This document shows, one piece after another, positions 17,630-28,000 of a DNA stretch of 64,000 nt. The position numbers and the translations under genes are program-made. The stretch is taken from positions 1-64,000 of the forward strand of contig CALSLT010000041.1 of NCBI GenBank assembly GCA_943787265.1. The letters run 5' to 3'. The notes beneath the pieces are model-generated. The model worked only from the letters and a program-made list of their open reading frames with translations, searched no databases and was not told where the DNA came from. Origin of the DNA: an uncultured Planctomycetaceae bacterium. GTDB taxonomy: Bacteria > Planctomycetota > Planctomycetia > Planctomycetales > Planctomycetaceae. Position 1 is the first letter of the stretch; every line of letters begins with the position of its first letter.

Positions 17630-18562
17630 ATGCGACTTTGCCGTTTTGAGCACGAAGCGAAAATTCAGATTGGTTTCTACGATGAGGACTTCGTGATACC
17701 AGTTGCTGCGGCGTCGGATCACACCGGGATTGAGATTGAAGACTCGTCTGATTTGATCGCGCATCTGCCCGGTGGATCATTACGGGAAACTGTTGAAGCG
17801 ATCCAGGCTCGACTTGCCAACAACATGGATGAGGAGTTGAGCGAGCTTCGTCTCGATACAGAAGCCGTGAAACTGCTCGTTCCGAATCCGAGCCCATCGA
17901 AGTTGCTGCTGCTTGCTGGAAACTACGCGAAGCACATCGAAGAAGGCGGCGGACGGGCGTCGGAAAGAAACCGAACCTTTCCTTACGTCTTTATGAAACC
18001 ACCGGGTACAACGCTGACGAATCCCGGCGATCCGATCCGAATTCCCGAAGTCTCGCCCGACCATGTCGATTGGGAATTGGAGCTCGGCGTGATCATCGGA
18101 AAGCAGTGCAAAGGTGTTTCTGAAGCCGACGCGCTGAACTACGTCGCGGGCTACACGGTGATTAACGATATTTCAGATCGCAAGTTTCAGCCGAACTCGG
18201 AACGTGAAGAACGCGCCAAGGACGGATTCTTCGACTGGCTGCACGGCAAATGGCACGACACCTTCTGTCCTATGGGGCCGTGCGTGCTTCCAGCCAACGA
18301 GTGCGACGATCCTCAGGACCTGCATCTGACACTCAAGGTGAACGGCGAGGTTGAGCAGGACGGATCGACATCCGAAATGGTGTTCCCGGTTGCGGCGATC
18401 GTCGAGTTCATCTCAAGCTTCGTCACGCTGGAGCCAGGCGACATCATTTCGACGGGGACTACGGCGGGTGTTGGCGCGGCAAAGAACAAGTACCTCAAAG
18501 CTGGCGATGACGTTCACGCCGAAATTCAACACATTGGCGTACTCCGAAACCCAGTCGCGTAA
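17630..18562 (+). CDS. Fumarylacetoacetate hydrolase family protein
   Basis: 310 residues. The C-terminal FAH fold is clear: GNYAKH (97-102, catalytic His), the metal ligands Glu149 and Glu151 in WELELGVIIG and Asp180 in GYTVINDISDR, then GDIISTGTTAGVG near the end. Family members split C-C bonds or decarboxylate oxaloacetate or open-ring keto acids; a 2-keto-4-pentenoate hydratase/ureidoglycolate lyase-like reaction fits best, but the substrate is not determined. An SD-like GGCAGGAG precedes the ATG. A strong terminator hairpin lies 130 bp downstream. Confidence 0.9.
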   Translation: MRLCRFEHEAKIQIGFYDEDFVIPVAAASDHTGIEIEDSSDLIAHLPGGSLRETVEAIQARLANNMDEELSELRLDTEAVKLLVPNPSPSKLLLLAGNYAKHIEEGGGRASERNRTFPYVFMKPPGTTLTNPGDPIRIPEVSPDHVDWELELGVIIGKQCKGVSEADALNYVAGYTVINDISDRKFQPNSEREERAKDGFFDWLHGKWHDTFCPMGPCVLPANECDDPQDLHLTLKVNGEVEQDGSTSEMVFPVAAIVEFISSFVTLEPGDIISTGTTAGVGAAKNKYLKAGDDVHAEIQHIGVLRNPVA

Positions 18563-18691
18563 AGTGTTCCAGGGAGAGGAGCAGAGGAATCGGTCACGTC
18601 ATGCCTTCGCAGACGTTGGCCGGAATTCTCATACCTGACCGGGATGCCCCGTTCGCGGAAATGATGCACTCACCGGGCCTGAAAAACTAAA

Positions 18692-18730
18692 ACGCCCTCT
18701 CATCAACAGAGCTGATGAGAGGGCGTTTCT
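18692..18730. terminator. Intrinsic terminator between convergent genes
   Basis: A perfect 14-bp stem (18692-18705 with 18713-18726, ACGCCCTCTCATCA) encloses a seven-base loop and is followed by TTCT on plus; on minus the complement also runs into T-rich sequence (TTTTAG). It can serve both the FAH-family gene and the RimI-like gene. Confidence 0.85.
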
Positions 18731-18764
18731 GGTTTAAGCGTTGCTTACGTTGCGGCTGGCGATT

Positions 18765-19301
18765 TCAAGCAGCGTCGAATTCGGAGATGCGATTTCGCAG
18801 CGTCATTGGAAGCAGCATGTCGCTGTTCTCTTCCAGTCGGTACCGCATGATGTATGCGTCTTCCGTTGTGTCGTCGTAGTGGCCTCGCAGGATCGAAACC
18901 GCTCGGAATCCGTGATTGCTGAAGAACAATTGAGCCGAAAGATTCGTCTCGCGAACTTCCAGGATGATCTCGTTCCGGCGTTGCTGTGAGAGCTTGTCGA
19001 CCAGCTTCTGAACCATCTGAGTTCCGACCTGGCTGCGGCGAGCTTCATCACCCACTGCGAAATTCAGGATGTTGAGCTTCGATTTGTGAAGCTCATAGAT
19101 CATGAATCCGACGATTTTCTGCTCGTGTTCTGCCACCATGCCGATGCAGTTTCGCTGACGGAGACAACTCAGAAAGTCTTCTTCCGTCCAGGGAAATTCA
19201 AAGCTCTCGTGCTCGATACGCAGAACATCCGCCATATCTCGACGAATCAGCCAGCGGATCTGAACCGCCAGTTCTGGCTGCTCGTGATGACGAACGGTCA
19301 T
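18765..19301 (-). CDS. rimI: RimI-like GNAT N-acetyltransferase (ribosomal protein S18-alanine type)
   Basis: Start set at ATG 19301 (MTVRHHEQPE) because AAGGAGG lies just upstream; a frame from 19367 adds 22 residues. 178 residues. GNAT fold with the RimI hallmarks: FPW (36-38) at the start of the alpha1-alpha2 region, RRSQVGTQM (89-97) as the acetyl-CoA pyrophosphate loop, ILEVRETNLSAQLFF and the GF near the end (SNHGFRAVSILRGHY). The enzyme acetylates the N-terminal alanine of ribosomal protein S18 or similar substrates; which substrate applies here is inferred from family only. tsaB and tsaE, often near rimI, are not seen. Confidence 0.8.
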   Translation of the reverse strand: MTVRHHEQPELAVQIRWLIRRDMADVLRIEHESFEFPWTEEDFLSCLRQRNCIGMVAEHEQKIVGFMIYELHKSKLNILNFAVGDEARRSQVGTQMVQKLVDKLSQQRRNEIILEVRETNLSAQLFFSNHGFRAVSILRGHYDDTTEDAYIMRYRLEENSDMLLPMTLRNRISEFDAA

Positions 19302-19500
19302 GATGGCCTCCTTGCCATTTCGTATGACGCCGATATTTCGTGCGAATAAGGGTCGGGACAATATCAAAGGCGACTTATCAGGCCTAGACCTGTTTTTGTC
19401 ATTTTTGAACGTAAAATCTAATGGCCTGTTACTGGTGGTTCTCGAATGGCAAGCTCTGGTTTCGACGAGACATTGCTATTCAGATTTGCGGCAACGTTTC

Positions 19501-19884
19501 TCAGCCGGAAGCATCAGGGGGGCGAACCACAAGGCGGTTGAGGATTCGGTCAACGCTTGCGACGCTCCGAACCAGACGCTCGACGTCGGTCAGGTCGCCG
19601 TGCGTTTCGAGGGTGCCTTCCAGGCAGATGCCGCCTTCGATCTGGCGAACAACGAGCGACGAGATACTGACTTCCGGATCCGAAGTCAGCTTTTGTCGAA
19701 CTGCTCGTTCGAGTGGCGACGGGGAGCCTTCCAGTGACTCTTCAACCGCTGATGCTTCGCCAGTTAATGGCGCGACGCCAACACCAGTGGCGGCTGACTG
19801 GCCATTTGCGATTGGCGCACTGATGTGGGGATGCCGGACTGCGGCTGCTTCCCCTTCGTCAAATCGTAGCTTCCGTTCTGCCAT
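19501..19884 (-). CDS. BON-domain protein
   Basis: Start set at ATG 19884 (MAERKLRFDE) with GGAGGGG upstream. 127 residues. The first 55 residues are low in complexity and disordered; residues about 60-122 form a BON domain (ERAVRQKLTSDPEVSISSL; GTLETHGDLTDVERLVRSV; DRILNRLVV). No signal peptide, unlike OsmY-type BON proteins, so it is cytoplasmic or exported by another route. BON domains bind phospholipid or other ligands; role unknown. Confidence 0.7.
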   Translation of the reverse strand: MAERKLRFDEGEAAAVRHPHISAPIANGQSAATGVGVAPLTGEASAVEESLEGSPSPLERAVRQKLTSDPEVSISSLVVRQIEGGICLEGTLETHGDLTDVERLVRSVASVDRILNRLVVRPPDASG

Positions 19885-20078
19885 GATTACCCCTCCTGGA
19901 ACGTCCATGGTTCACAGGAGTGTAGTCAGCAGATCTTGAGTCTGCACCCGTAGCGGCTGCGCCTCCCAGGCTGAGTTTCTTCCTACCGTGACCCAGCCCG
20001 TTGCCGGAAGTCTTCAGCGATCGTGGCAAGTAGTTACGAGCGGTAGGTTCAACCAGGTTGAGCACGCGGCCCTTAACG

Positions 20079-20459
20079 CTACTTGCCGTAAACTTCTTTG
20101 GGGTCAAACATGCGATCGCCGACCACTTCAACATCGCCGGTTGCTGGGTCGACTTTGCGGAAGAAGCAGCTCCTGTAACCCTCGTGGCAGGCGGCGCCAC
20201 CGATCTGGTTCACACGAATGAGCAGCGTGTCGGCGTCGCAGTCGTAGAAGATACTTTTGACTTCCTGAACGTTGCCGCTTTCTTCGCCCTTCCGCCATAG
20301 CTTCGAACGGCTGCGGCTGTAATAACAGACGCGTCCGGTCTTAACGGTCTCGCCCCATGCTTCCTCGTTCATATAGGCCAGCATGAGTACGTCGCCAGTC
20401 TCGTCATCCTGAGCGATGACGGGGATCAGTTCCATTTTCTCAAAGTTAGGGCCGCTCAT
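20079..20459 (-). CDS. hisI: Phosphoribosyl-AMP cyclohydrolase
   Basis: 126 residues, the usual length for stand-alone HisI. It opens the purine ring of phosphoribosyl-AMP in the third step of histidine synthesis. The conserved zinc and magnesium sites are visible: Asp73/75/77 with Cys74 (FYDCDAD), and Cys91 and Cys98 in AACHEGYRSCFFR. The substrate-binding YYSRSRSKLWRKGEESGN is intact. No other his gene lies in the window. SD-like AGGAAAAG lies about 14 bases before the ATG. Confidence 0.95.
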   Translation of the reverse strand: MSGPNFEKMELIPVIAQDDETGDVLMLAYMNEEAWGETVKTGRVCYYSRSRSKLWRKGEESGNVQEVKSIFYDCDADTLLIRVNQIGGAACHEGYRSCFFRKVDPATGDVEVVGDRMFDPKEVYGK

Positions 20460-20517
20460 TGGTCTTGTCTTTTCCTGTAATTGGTCGATCGGTTTATTGG
20501 CGTTTCACGAACAAAAA

Positions 20518-20547
20518 ACGCTCAGGCCTGATGACAGGTCCGAGCGT
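20518..20547 (-). terminator. Intrinsic terminator upstream of hisI
   Basis: On minus, ACGCTCGGACCTG...CAGGCCTGAGCGT forms a hairpin (one mismatch and one G-T pair) followed by six T's (complement of AAAAAA at 20513-20518). It would stop transcripts coming from the small minus-strand gene at 20737-21021 before hisI, so hisI needs its own promoter. Confidence 0.75.
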
Positions 20548-20736
20548 GAATCCGTTCGCGATGGCGTGCTCAGAATCCGAGAAAAATCGTCGTTCAGATA
20601 AGAATCTCGACGTTGATTTTCATGCATTGGTGGCAGTTTAACAGTGGATTCCCAACACGTCCACGACTCGTGGAGCACTTGTCAACGTGGGCCTTGCGCC
20701 GAATCTTTGCGGCCATGCTGTGTTGTGCGGCGGGCG

Positions 20737-21021
20737 CTACGGGTGACGCCAAAACACAATTGGATCATCCCCCGGAGCCATTGCGGGAATAGGTGAAAAC
20801 CTGTCGTCGGCAAACCCGAATCGTGCGGCAATAGCAGGCAGCAACGAGTCGAATCCGGGCCAGTCCTCATAGAGTTCGAGGAAGTGGCCGTTCTCAAAGT
20901 CGAGTTCAATGTAGCTGCGGTGTTTGGTGAAGCAGTCGAGCTGCGCGTCAGAGATCGCGTGGATTTCGTCCCATGCGATGCCGAAAACGTTTTCCATTTG
21001 GGTCATCGCGCCAAATGCCAT
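20737..21021 (-). CDS. Hypothetical small acidic protein
   Basis: 94 residues starting MAFGAMTQME or, six codons later, MTQMENVFGI. Composition is protein-like (WDEIHAISDAQLDCFTKHRS; FENGHFLELYEDWPGF) with an aromatic-rich C-terminal end. No SD is obvious. No domain recognised; acidic, aromatic-rich small proteins of this kind can be immunity or antitoxin proteins, but no toxin-like partner is seen. Confidence 0.5.
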   Translation of the reverse strand: MAFGAMTQMENVFGIAWDEIHAISDAQLDCFTKHRSYIELDFENGHFLELYEDWPGFDSLLPAIAARFGFADDRFSPIPAMAPGDDPIVFWRHP

Positions 21022-21235
21022 TGTCGTCGGTAGTCAGCGTTGGAGCGTCATCGTCGGCCAATAGATTCGTCCGCACAACGGGAAGCATTGCCGACGCCGC
21101 CCCAATCGGAGCGAGAAGCGCCGAACAACCATGAATCCATTTTACGCGAGCGCCCGTGGAATGAAAGACGAAGGCGTGCCCGCAGGGCCCTTGCGGCAGA
21201 TGCTGTGTTGGCAGACAAATACGGCGACCAATGCA

Positions 21236-21772
21236 CTACGCGTGCATGCCAGTCACGATGCGGTAGCCATTCGCGAACGGCTCGCAAGTACGATCATCCG
21301 GCGGATTCGGGAAGTGGGATTCGGATGAGATCATGTAGCCGTAGTCGATGTCCGAATCTTCTTCGGGCGTGGCAAATGTGATTTGATCGAAGCATTCGGC
21401 ACCAAACATGGCTCGACGAAAGCCGAGCAAGACGGGGAGTTCGGCATAGAGGACCTGACGTACTAACGATTCCGTATCATCGTTGGCAAGTTCCGGACGA
21501 CGCTCAGATTCAGGAAGCGTGGCAAACCCCATTCCGCGTGGATACACACAAACGAAATGGATGTCGCGGTGCTCTTCCGACTGAGACTTGCAGACCAACG
21601 GGGGAGCATCAGGGACTGCGATGGTAAAGCCATCGAAGTGCCGCGTGATACGCTCGGCAAGTTCGCGGTCCGAGCCGCAATCGACACCCATCGTGTAGTA
21701 AATTGCCACTCTATGTCTGCCAACAGGATTCTTAATGACAAACTGTCGTTTAAGTGCGTTGAGAATGCGCAT
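21236..21772 (-). CDS. Hypothetical protein
   Basis: 178 residues with balanced composition and no signal peptide or membrane helix (RVAIYYTMGVDCGSDRELAE; IHFVCVYPRGMGFATLPES). The start at 21772 lacks an SD. The gene is followed 214 bp later on the same strand by the other small orphan. No family recognised. Confidence 0.55.
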   Translation of the reverse strand: MRILNALKRQFVIKNPVGRHRVAIYYTMGVDCGSDRELAERITRHFDGFTIAVPDAPPLVCKSQSEEHRDIHFVCVYPRGMGFATLPESERRPELANDDTESLVRQVLYAELPVLLGFRRAMFGAECFDQITFATPEEDSDIDYGYMISSESHFPNPPDDRTCEPFANGYRIVTGMHA

Positions 21773-22020
21773 TAAACGACACTGGCAAATAGCATGCCGG
21801 TCGGATCGGATATCGTCAATTCAGATTATCAAGAAAGACGGGACGCCGGAGTTACAGACGACGTTCTACATGGATTCAGACCATCTGCACCGCATGGAAG
21901 GTAATGAAAAGGCTGTGTTGCGGTAGTGAGTCATGGTTTGGTCGAGTTCTTCAAAGAAGCCCTCGCGATTTGATGCCGCATTCTTGTCTGCAGGATTTTC
22001 GGATTCGCGAATGGCCTGCA

Positions 22021-25000
22021 TTAAAGTACGTTGTCTTCGGGGTCTTTGAAGATGAAGTCGGCGATATCTCCGACGATGGTGTCGATGCCGTTGGTGGTGT
22101 CTCCGCCGCTTTGGGCGTCGATGATGTCGGCGTCGGCTTCTCCGTCGATGAAGTCAGCTCCGATGGCTCCGGCGATGGTGTCAGAGCCGGCTCCGCCCAG
22201 CAGGGAGTCCTGGTCAGTCAGGCCGAGCGTGTTGAGGTCGGGAATTGGGCTGAGCGGAGTGCCCGGGTAGTCGGTCTGGTTGCTGCCCTGGATGCGGTCG
22301 TCGCCGGCGTCGCCGCTGATCGTGTCGTTGCCCAGCGAGCCGTTGATCAGGTCGGCGCCGTCGCCGCCCATGATGTTATCGTCGCCGGTGTTTCCGATGA
22401 TCGTGTCGTCGTTTGCCTGGCCGGTGAGCGTGTCGTTGCCGGCTCCGCCGTCGATGTTGTCGTTGCCACCGCCGCCCATGATCGTGTCTGAGGATCCGAG
22501 CCCCGTCAGTGAGTCGTCATCTGCATTCCCGTTGATGACCGAAGCTCCCATTGCACCGGTAATTGTGTCGTTGCCGCTGCCGCCCATCAGCGTGGCGACA
22601 CCCGTGAAGTCAGATGCGTCGATCGTGTTGGCTGATGCTCCACCGGTCAGGTCCGCCTCTTCGACGTCTATCAGGACGTCCGTTCCGTTGAGCGGACTGA
22701 CCAGCGACGTGTCGCCCAGATCGAAGTCGGTGTCGCCGGATTCGATGATCTGGTCGGTGTCCGCTCCGCCGTTGAGCGTGTCGTCACCGAGTCCGCCGGT
22801 CATCGTGTCGTCGCCGGCCTGACCGGTCAGCATGTCGCCGCCGGCTCCGCCGTCCATGACATCATCACCGCCGCCGCCCATGATCGTGTCGGCCGCGCCG
22901 AGTCCGGTAAGGTCGTCGTTGCCCATATTGCCATTGATGGCCGAGGCGCCCATCGCTCCGGTGATCGTGTCGTCGCTGTCGCCGCCCATCAGCGTCGTGA
23001 CTCCCGAGAAGTCGGACGCGTCGATCGTGTTGGCGCTGGCCCCACCGGTCAGCATCGCTTCTTCAACGTCCGTCAAGACGTCTGTTCCGAACAGCGGACT
23101 GACGAGCGACGTGTCGCCCAGATCGAAGTCGGTGTCGCCGGACTCGATTATCTGGTCGGTGTCCGCTCCGCCGTTGAGCGTGTCATCACCCAGTCCGCCG
23201 GTCATGGTGTCGTCGCCTGCCTGTCCGGTCAGCATGTCTCCGCCGGCTCCGCCGTTCAGGATGTCGTCGTTGCCGCCGCCCATGAGCGTGTCATCAGCGT
23301 CGAGCCCGGTTAGCGAATCGTTGCCCATGTTTCCGTTGACGACCGAAGCACCCATCGCTCCGGTGATCGTGTCGTCATTGTCGCCGCCCATCAGCGTGGC
23401 GGTTCCCGAGAAGTCAGACGCGTCGATCGTGTTGGCCGATGCTCCGCCGTTGAGGTCGGCTTCTTCGACATCGACCAGCGAGTCGGTTTCCGCCGGACTG
23501 ATCGTCAACGTTGCGTCGCCCAGATCGAAGTCGGCGTCGCGGGACTCGACAATGCGGTCGGTGTTCGCGCCACCGTTCATTGTGTCATCGCCCAGGTCGC
23601 CGGTCATGGTGTCGTCGCCAGCCTGACCGGACAGCATGTCGCCGCCGGCTCCGCCGTTCATGACATCATCGCCGCCGCCGCCCATGATCGTATCAGCTGC
23701 AGCTCCGCCAATCAGCGTATCGTTGCCCATGTTCCCGTTGATCATCGACGACCCGGCTGCCCCCGTCAGCGTGTCATTATCGTCGCCGCCTTCCAGCAGG
23801 ATAGTCAGACCAAGGTCCGGCAGAGCCGACGCGTCGACCGTGTCATTGCCCGCTCCCGCGTCAATCTGCAAAATCGCCAGGTCGGAAACCCCGGTCAGAT
23901 CGTTGACGGTCACATCGTCATCACCATCGAGCGTGTTGAGGTCCAGCGTTTCGATCGTGCCCACATCCAGCGAGAACGGCCCGAGACCAGCCCCACCATC
24001 CGCACGAGTCAAATCAAACCGAGCCCCATTCGCCGAAACCGTGATCATGTCCCCGGCTGGACTGACGGTCGAACCGTTCACTTCGAGTTCGTCAGTATCC
24101 GCTCCGCCATCAATAACGTCGCTGCCGTCACCATTGTTCCACACGATGAGTTCATTGCCTGATCCGCCGTCGATTGTGTCATCGCCGGCTCCGCCGGTGA
24201 GCATGTCATCGCCTGCGGCTCCTTCAAGCAAATCGTTGCCTGAACCGCCGATCAATGTGTCGTTGCCACCATTACCCTGCAGGGTGATCGCCGCAGAGAT
24301 TGCAGACGCGTCGAGTTGATCGTCATCGGAATCTCCCGTCGCCGTGATTCCTGACCCGCCACTCAGGGTTCCCTGCAATGTAAGCGTCTCGCCGACGCCC
24401 GGATCCGCGTTTCCTGCGTCGACGTTGATCTGAAGCAGCATCCCCGCTGAGACCGTTGCTCCCGCGTCGATGATGACGGTGTCGCCACTGTTAAGCGTCA
24501 CGTTACCGGTGGTGGAGCTGACTGTCACAGCACCGATCGCAATGTCTTCGCCGGCCGCAACAGTGTCTGGGGACGTCAGCGTGACGTTGCCGTCGCCTGT
24601 TGCTTGAATCGAGGCGCCCACTTCCACGCAATTATCACCACCCGGCGCCGATCCGGTCAGTTGGATGTCTCCATCGACCGAGCTGATCAATCCTTCGGTG
24701 CGTATTCCATCGCCATTTCCGAATCCACCAGGTCCTCCGTTTCCGGTGATCGTGATGTTGGCTGCAGTCGCTCCTGTTCCTGTCGACTGGACTGCTGACA
24801 TGGCGCCCACGACGACGCCGCTGTCGGCCGGATTCGTCCCATTGATGATGATTGGTGCCGATGCCGAAGTGACCGTGGCGCCGATGTTCATGAAAACGCC
24901 TCGCCCACCGCCGAACGGGCCACCGGCCGTACTGGCAGTCCCGGTGATTGTGATTCCACCAGCCGGAGCCGCTCCTGAGGATGAGATCACAAAGGGACCG

Positions 25001-28000
25001 CTGATCTCAACACCGTTGCCCGTCGTGAATCCGTTGTTTCCTGTTCCAGCCGTACCAACGATATCGATAGCGCCCGTCTGCGTCATAATTCCCGCATTCG
25101 TGTTTGCAGAGGCGGAAATCCCACTCATTGCCATCCCGGAAGAGTTCCCAGTGACTGAGATATTTCCGGTCGTTGTGGAAATTGTGGTGTCGGGGCGGAT
25201 CACGGTCGCGATGCCCATACTGCCTGTTGACTCACCAATGATCGTGATCGAACCAATGGTTGAAGTAATGGCCGAGCTGTCCAGTTCGACGGCGTTACCA
25301 GATATGTCGCTGGCCCCGCGAATCGAGATATTGCCAGTGCCTGCATCCAGTACAGCACCACGCACATTGACTCCAACCATCACGCCGGCAGCCTGAGCGA
25401 TCGCGGGCGTCGTCAACGGATCGGCTCCTCCACCAATGACAATATTACCGCCGCTGGAAGACACCATTGCACTGTTATCGATCACGACTGATCCGCCGGG
25501 GGCCGTCGCCTGGTCGGTGTCTGCGTTGAAGATGATGTTGCCGCCGCCACTACTGATTTGGGCGAGACCAAACACGTCTGTGGTGGCCTCAAAGCTGAGA
25601 TTGCCACCGGCAGTTGTCACAGGGCTAAGGACGGTGATCGCTGATCCGCGTGCGGTGACGTTCCCTGTCCCAACGTCTGTGGCATTCGTCTGGAAAGCAA
25701 CGGGGTCGTTATCCCCACCGTTGATCGTTAAATCGGCGTCGAACATGGAATCAACGCCCTGGACGTTGATCGTATCCGCACCGCTACCACCGTTTGCATT
25801 GACGTCGACCGTCATCGAATTCGTCGGAGACACGAACGAAACGATCTCGCCTTCTGTCGAGTCGATCGTTGTCACATCGTTCCCGGCTGTCGCGTCGTCC
25901 GTAATCGTGATGGTTTCATCGTTCGCTGAAGTGAACTCGAAGATTCGGTCAGTTGCCGACAGGTTGTCGTTAATCGGTTCCAGGCCGGTGTAGACGATGT
26001 CGTGAGTGGTCGTTCCGGATACTGAGTTGATCGATCCATCCGAGTTGCTGATAAACGAATGAGTCACAGAGTCGACAGGGTTGCCGTTCAGTTCGATCAG
26101 GTCGCTGTCAGCACCGCCGTTGAATGTAATCATTCCGGAACCACCGCTGGCGGGATCGGTGACTCGCAGAACGTCACTGCCAGCTCCCGCGTCCACGCTG
26201 TCGGTGCCGCCTCCGCCTGCTGCCGTAACGGTGTCATCGCCTCCGCCGCCTGACATTGTGTCATCACCGGTGCCGCCCACGATCAGGTCACCGCCGTCGG
26301 CTCCCGTCAGGGTGTCGTTGCCGGCGTTGCCATTCAGAGTCGCGGCAGGATCGTTCTGCAGTCCGGACAGATCGACTTGATCGTCATCGCCCTGACCATT
26401 GATAGTAAGGCTGCCTGCGGTGATTGTTCCCTGCAGAATCGCAGTCGCTCCCGTCCCCGCATCCTGATCACCATCGTCGATGTTGATCACAATATTGCCG
26501 GCGGTCGACACGTTGGAGTTCATGTCGTCGGTGAGGTTGTCGCCCACATTGAAGGTAACTGCCCCCGTCGTTGCACTGACGGCTACGGCACCAATCGCAA
26601 GGTTCTGTCCGGCTGAAGCGGCGTCGACAGCCGTCAAAGTGACGTCACCGGCTGAAGCGTTTGTTACGGCGGCACTAAGAGTCAACGCACCGGTCGTCGT
26701 CACAGTAATCTCGCCAGTGCCACCGCCACCTGTGATTGACACACCGTTTATGGTTCCGCCGCCGTCGTCAATGCCGGTTTCTGCGATCTCCAACGAACCG
26801 GTGTTGGAAATTACGATGTCTCCAGTTGCGGTTTCCGCCGCGAGTCTGCCAACTTGAGTCTCAAGCGGATTTGCTAATGTCGCGACGCCGGTTCCGGCCC
26901 TCACAGCCAGCGAACTGGCAGAAACATTCACCGCGGTGGTGCCGCTGTCCGTGATGGCACCACCGGCGAGGATGCCTACGCCGCTGGTTGTCGAAATACT
27001 CGAAACGGAAACGTCCTGACCGGCGTCGATTGACACAAAGGAATCACCGCCACTCAAAACAGACCCGTCGGCCAGCGTGACGCTGCCAGCATCAGCGATG
27101 AAACTGAAGAAACGACTCTGAGCAGTCAGAACTGCATTGGGGCCAATGTTAATGCTGTCGTTGGCTTGAATCGTCAGACCGCTGTTGGTCGTGGTCATCG
27201 TCGTAATACCGTTGACGGTGATCGACTCGCCGGGCGCGACGAAGTTGCCTACCAGACGAATGCCACCGGCAGCGGAAACTTGCGTATTCGCACCATCGTC
27301 GGCCACGAAAAGTGCCAACCCGTTTCCGTCGCCAGCGGCGACAGTGGACGACCCACGCGAGACGAACGAACCTGCAGCGGCGATCTCTCCGGAGACTCCG
27401 ATGACCACTCCACCTGCACTGTTTCGCTCACTGTCAGCTCTGAATTCGATTTCTCCAATGGAAGCAACCGTGGAGACCTGGCCATTTACGAGAATATCCT
27501 GCGTGGCAGAAAGATCGATGTTGATGTCGGCTGAAATCGTTCCGTCGATAGAAATGTCGTCGTCACCATCATCGTTACCAGTCAACGAGACATCGTCATC
27601 AAGTGCCGAAACCGTCGCCGTCGCACTGACAGAAACCGATCCCGTTATCGTAAGATCGCCACCGTTTCCGGCGTCTGTGGTCACATCCTCGTCGACCGTA
27701 ATTAAACCGGCCGCCGTTATCGCAATTGTTGATGTTGCCGTGACACCCGTCGTACCGCCGTCGACGCCGCCGATCGTCAAGTCATCAGTTTCAGTAACTG
27801 TCAGACCGCGTGTTGTGGCAACTTCAAGGTTTGCGATTGCTGTTTCCAGGGGATCGGCTGTGCTGCCGATACTCTCTCCCGCGCTCAGCAGGAGTCCTGA
27901 TGCTGTGACGTCGACGTTCGCGTCGCCATCAACAATCGCGTCTGTCGTTTGCAAAGAGACATTACCGGTTGTGGTCAGCGAGCCACCGTTGAGCGAAACC

